Positions 6,760 through 8,804 of a stretch of DNA of 8,804 nucleotides are shown here, piece after piece. Origin of the DNA: Verrucomicrobiota bacterium. Its GTDB lineage: Bacteria; Verrucomicrobiota; Verrucomicrobiia; Chthoniobacterales; UBA10450. Every line of letters starts with the position of its first letter. Positions within the stretch are counted from its first letter, which is position 1. Below the pieces are notes generated by a model. It was given only the letters and a program-made list of their open reading frames with translations, did not search any database and was not told where the DNA came from. Made by a program: the position numbers and the translations under genes. The DNA lies in assembly GCA_003221375.1 (NCBI GenBank), contig QHRI01000059.1, forward strand, positions 1 to 8,804, given 5' to 3'.

Positions 6760-7529
6760 GTGACCGATACGATTGTCATTCTCAATCCAACTGCGGGCAG
6801 CCCTGAACACGTTCGGAGTTGGCAGGAGCGCTCCGAATCACTCGCTGGTGACTCCCCTGTCCGCGTTACATCGCATTCGGGCGAAGCGGAGGCGCTGGCC
6901 CGGTGCGCAGTCGAGGAGGGATTTACCCGAATCGTCGCTGCGGGCGGCGACGGAACAGTTAGCCAGGTAGCTGGGACATCATCGAAGACACAAATATCCG
7001 CCAGATCGATCTGCCAATTGCGAACGGGAGATACTTTGTCCAGCTCGCCGGGGTGGGATTGGACGCGCAAGTGGTAAAAGAGACCAGCCTCGCATTCAAA
7101 CGCAGCTTTGGTCCGCTCAGCTATCTTATCTCCGCAGCGCAGATCGCCGCCCGCCAGCCCCCGAAGCTGTTCATCGAATCCGACGAAACTTCCGTTGAAG
7201 AAGGATCGTTCGTTCTTGTCGGCAACGGGCGTCTTTACGGAGGGCCTTTCCCATTTTTTAAACACGCTATCGTCGATGATGGTTTGTTTGATGTGGTCGT
7301 CTTCAAGCGGCTCGGCTATCTGGAAATCGTCAAGTATCTCCAAGACGTCGTGTTTAGCTCCGACATTAAGGTTCCCGAAATCGAATATTTTCAGACGCGA
7401 CGGCTGCGCATAACAAGCGAGCAGAATGTTCCCTTGGAGCTCGATGGCGAACTCGCGGGCAATTGCCCGGTTGATTTCCGAATCCGCGGGAAAGCTCTTC
7501 GCGTTTTGACTCCTGGTCCTTCGTCATGA
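6760..7529 (+). pseudogene. Diacylglycerol/sphingosine-type lipid kinase (DAGK catalytic family), internal deletion with frame change
   Basis: Known: this family (YegS, DgkB, LCB kinases) transfers ATP gamma-phosphate to a lipid hydroxyl at the membrane. The first frame starts at GTG 6760 with TIVILNPTAGS and the nucleotide-binding AAGGDGTVSQVA (60-71). The second frame, from about 6972, reads WDIIEDTNIRQIDL, then ANGRYFVQLAGVGLDAQVV, later VGNGRLYGGPFPF, IVDDGLFDVVVF and LELDGE, and ends at 7529. The two parts total about 256 residues against the usual 290-300. What is absent is the block after GGDGT that normally carries the LGxxPxGTxNxFAxxLG motif, so about 35-40 residues are missing. The missing length must be 1 modulo 3. 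Read as it stands, translation leaves the family frame after residue 71 and ends at 7077, so no active kinase is expected. It could be a real pseudogene or a local assembly collapse. The next gene, glnE, follows on the same strand after 117 bases. Confidence 0.82.
6967..6974 (+). other. Deletion junction in the lipid kinase
   Basis: Family frame one ends about here (GTVSQVA, codons to 6972) and family frame two resumes at TGG 6972-6974 (WDIIEDT). The homology on both sides runs right up to the junction, so the lesion is an internal loss of about 100-120 bases rather than a simple base slip. Confidence 0.75.
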
Positions 7530-7646
7530 TGACGTCTGGACCGTCTAGATCACATAAGTGAAATAATTTGTCCCGTTTCGGATCGAATGGGCTTCAGTGC
7601 GCTGTGTCAGCTAGTCTTTCAAGCAAATTCGAATGATGTTTGCACG
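7530..7646 (+). other. Intergenic spacer before glnE, no clear element
   Basis: The spacer has an A+T-rich patch (about 7551-7570, containing AAATAAT) that might hold a promoter, but no paired -35 box, terminator hairpin or riboswitch-like structure was convincing. An in-frame ATG at 7587 means glnE might begin inside this spacer. Confidence 0.3.
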
Positions 7647-8804
7647 ATGGCTCGTAGTGAACATTGGATCCGCGAAAAAGCGGCGGCTTCAATTAACCCG
7701 GCACAGGTCGAAACCGTCCTGATCCAACTTGGTGAACACTGGCCCGAAACGGCCCAACCCCTCGCAGATGTCGTCGAACAATTTCCGCTGGGCGAAGCGG
7801 CCCTGCTTCATCTTTTTGCCGTCTCCAGCATTTGCGCGGGGCGCCTGACACAGGATCCTGACAGCCTCCTGTGGCTGTGCCAGCCGCAAATCTGCGGCGC
7901 GCCTCGCAGCTATGCGGAAATGCTGGGCTACCTGCGCAGATCGGCTGGCAACGCAATCGCAGACCAGGGTTTTTCTGCCCTTCGTTTTTGGAAAGGCCGC
8001 GAGATGACTCGCATTGCTCTTCGCGAGCTCGCAAATGTAGCGCCTCTGGAAGAAACAACTGCTGAGCTTTCGCAGGTGGCGGAAATTTGTATCCGCAATG
8101 TTTTCGAACATTGGGACGCGGAATTCCGGCAGCAATATGGTTCGCCCAAGGCAGAATTTGCTATTCTGGCGCTGGGCAAGCTTGGGGGCGGCGAGCTGAA
8201 TCACAGCTCGGACGTCGACCTTCTTTTTCTCTACAGTGAGGACGGCCAGCTCACGGCGCACATTTCGTATCACGAATTCTTCAACCGATTGGGAAAAGAA
8301 ATCCTCGAAACATTTTCGACGAGGCATCGCGCTGGCTCACTTTTCCGCGTCGATCTTCGCCTTCGGCCGGAAGGCTCCGCGGGTCCCTTGGCCCGTTCTC
8401 TCGCGAGCATGGAAAATTACTATGCCGGCTTCGGCGAAACGTGGGAACGCCTTGCACTGATCAAGGCGCGCGGAATCGGCGGCAGTCGTGAACTGGCTTA
8501 CGAATTCTTGCGGCAACATCAGCCTTTCATTTATCCCAAAAGCCCGTCGCCCGATTTGCTGGATGAAATCGCCAGCATCAAGCGGCGTATCGAGCGTGAC
8601 ATCGTCGGCGCGGACAAGCTCGAACGCGACGTAAAGCTTGGACGCGGTGGTATTCGCGAAATCGAATTCATCGTGCAGACCTTGCAACTGATCCACGGGG
8701 CGCGTCATCCTTTCCTGCAGGAAACAAGCATGCTCAAGGCGCTGCGGGCCCTGCGCCAATTGGACCTTCTTCCGCGAGATGAAGTACTGACTTGCGATAA
8801 CACC
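7647..8804 (+). CDS. glnE: Glutamine synthetase adenylyltransferase GlnE, partial (C-terminus off the right edge)
   Basis: GlnE adenylylates and de-adenylylates glutamine synthetase to match its activity to nitrogen status, usually under PII control. The 386 codons in the window cover the N-terminal de-adenylylating half; full enzymes are around 950 residues. Seen: FWKGREMTRIALREL, then the nucleotidyltransferase core LALGKLGGGELNHSSDVDLL with Asp189-Val-Asp191 (E. coli equivalents Asp173 and Asp175), RVDLRLRPEGSAGPLARSL, ENYYAGFGETWERLALIKAR, and GRGGIREIEFIVQTLQLIHG near residues 332-351. ATG 7647 was chosen because it gives the N-terminal length expected from the position of the DVD motif. 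ATG 7587, in the same frame, would add 20 residues; neither has a clear Shine-Dalgarno. No frame break is visible. It may be cotranscribed with the lipid kinase, but the gap of 117 bases also leaves room for its own promoter. Confidence 0.95.
   Translation, partial: MARSEHWIREKAAASINPAQVETVLIQLGEHWPETAQPLADVVEQFPLGEAALLHLFAVSSICAGRLTQDPDSLLWLCQPQICGAPRSYAEMLGYLRRSAGNAIADQGFSALRFWKGREMTRIALRELANVAPLEETTAELSQVAEICIRNVFEHWDAEFRQQYGSPKAEFAILALGKLGGGELNHSSDVDLLFLYSEDGQLTAHISYHEFFNRLGKEILETFSTRHRAGSLFRVDLRLRPEGSAGPLARSLASMENYYAGFGETWERLALIKARGIGGSRELAYEFLRQHQPFIYPKSPSPDLLDEIASIKRRIERDIVGADKLERDVKLGRGGIREIEFIVQTLQLIHGARHPFLQETSMLKALRALRQLDLLPRDEVLTCDNT

Noticed and set aside
6708..7343. Minus-strand open frame of 211 codons
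   Set aside because: Antisense shadow of the lipid kinase, whose family motifs are clear on the plus strand.
7053..7529. Separate small protein starting at ATG 7053 (MGLDAQVV)
   Set aside because: The same frame shows kinase-family homology well upstream of this ATG (WDIIEDTNIRQIDL), so it is the second half of the broken kinase, not an independent gene.
7689..8327. Minus-strand open frame of 212 codons
   Set aside because: It lies wholly antisense to the conserved GlnE domain and shows no recognisable motif.
1..8804. CRISPR array, transposase, phage, toxin-antitoxin or defence genes
   Set aside because: No regularly spaced direct repeats, no transposase or integrase motifs, and no small paired ORFs beyond antisense shadows were found on either strand.

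Overview
The window looks like a chromosomal segment of a Gram-negative, LPS-making bacterium. The gene content (Kdo transferase, AsmA-like protein, RND/MMPL exporter, GlnE) and the short dispersed-repeat style between rsmD and waaA best suit the Verrucomicrobiota (soil Chthoniobacterales type). The phylum is an inference from memory of such genomes; no taxonomic marker gene is present. No IS element, CRISPR array, phage gene or recognisable defence system was found.

Layout. Bases 1-6698 are all read on the minus strand. In order of transcription they hold an AsmA-like envelope protein (6698-5091), rsmD (5094-4399), waaA (4402-3063), tRNA-Glu(UUC) (2998-2923), an MMPL/RND exporter (2864-726), and a membrane desaturase of the sphingolipid delta-4-desaturase (DES) type (712 to the left edge, incomplete). 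AsmA/rsmD and rsmD/waaA each overlap by an ATGA, so these three form a translationally coupled operon. The exporter and desaturase form a second coupled pair: an AGGAGG overlaps the exporter stop and serves a TTG start 8 bases further on. From 6760 the strand switches to plus: a diacylglycerol/sphingosine-type lipid kinase (6760-7529, broken) and glnE (7647 to the right edge, incomplete).

Function. Most genes act on the envelope: Kdo transfer to lipid A, an AsmA-like protein, a lipid-type RND exporter, a (sphingo)lipid desaturase and a lipid kinase. rsmD, tRNA-Glu and glnE are housekeeping genes for translation and nitrogen control.

Main oddities. (1) waaA is split by a one-base frameshift at an A5 run; adding one A restores a full-length enzyme. 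(2) The lipid kinase lacks roughly 35-40 residues after its GGDGT motif, and the reading frame changes at that point. (3) RsmD carries an extra C-terminal tail of about 46 residues encoded by short tandem and palindromic repeats, ending exactly at the ATGA overlap with waaA. (4) A DES-type desaturase, best known from eukaryotic ceramide synthesis, is coupled to an RND exporter. Two damaged reading frames in 9 kb raise the possibility of consensus errors in the assembly, which read mapping would settle.
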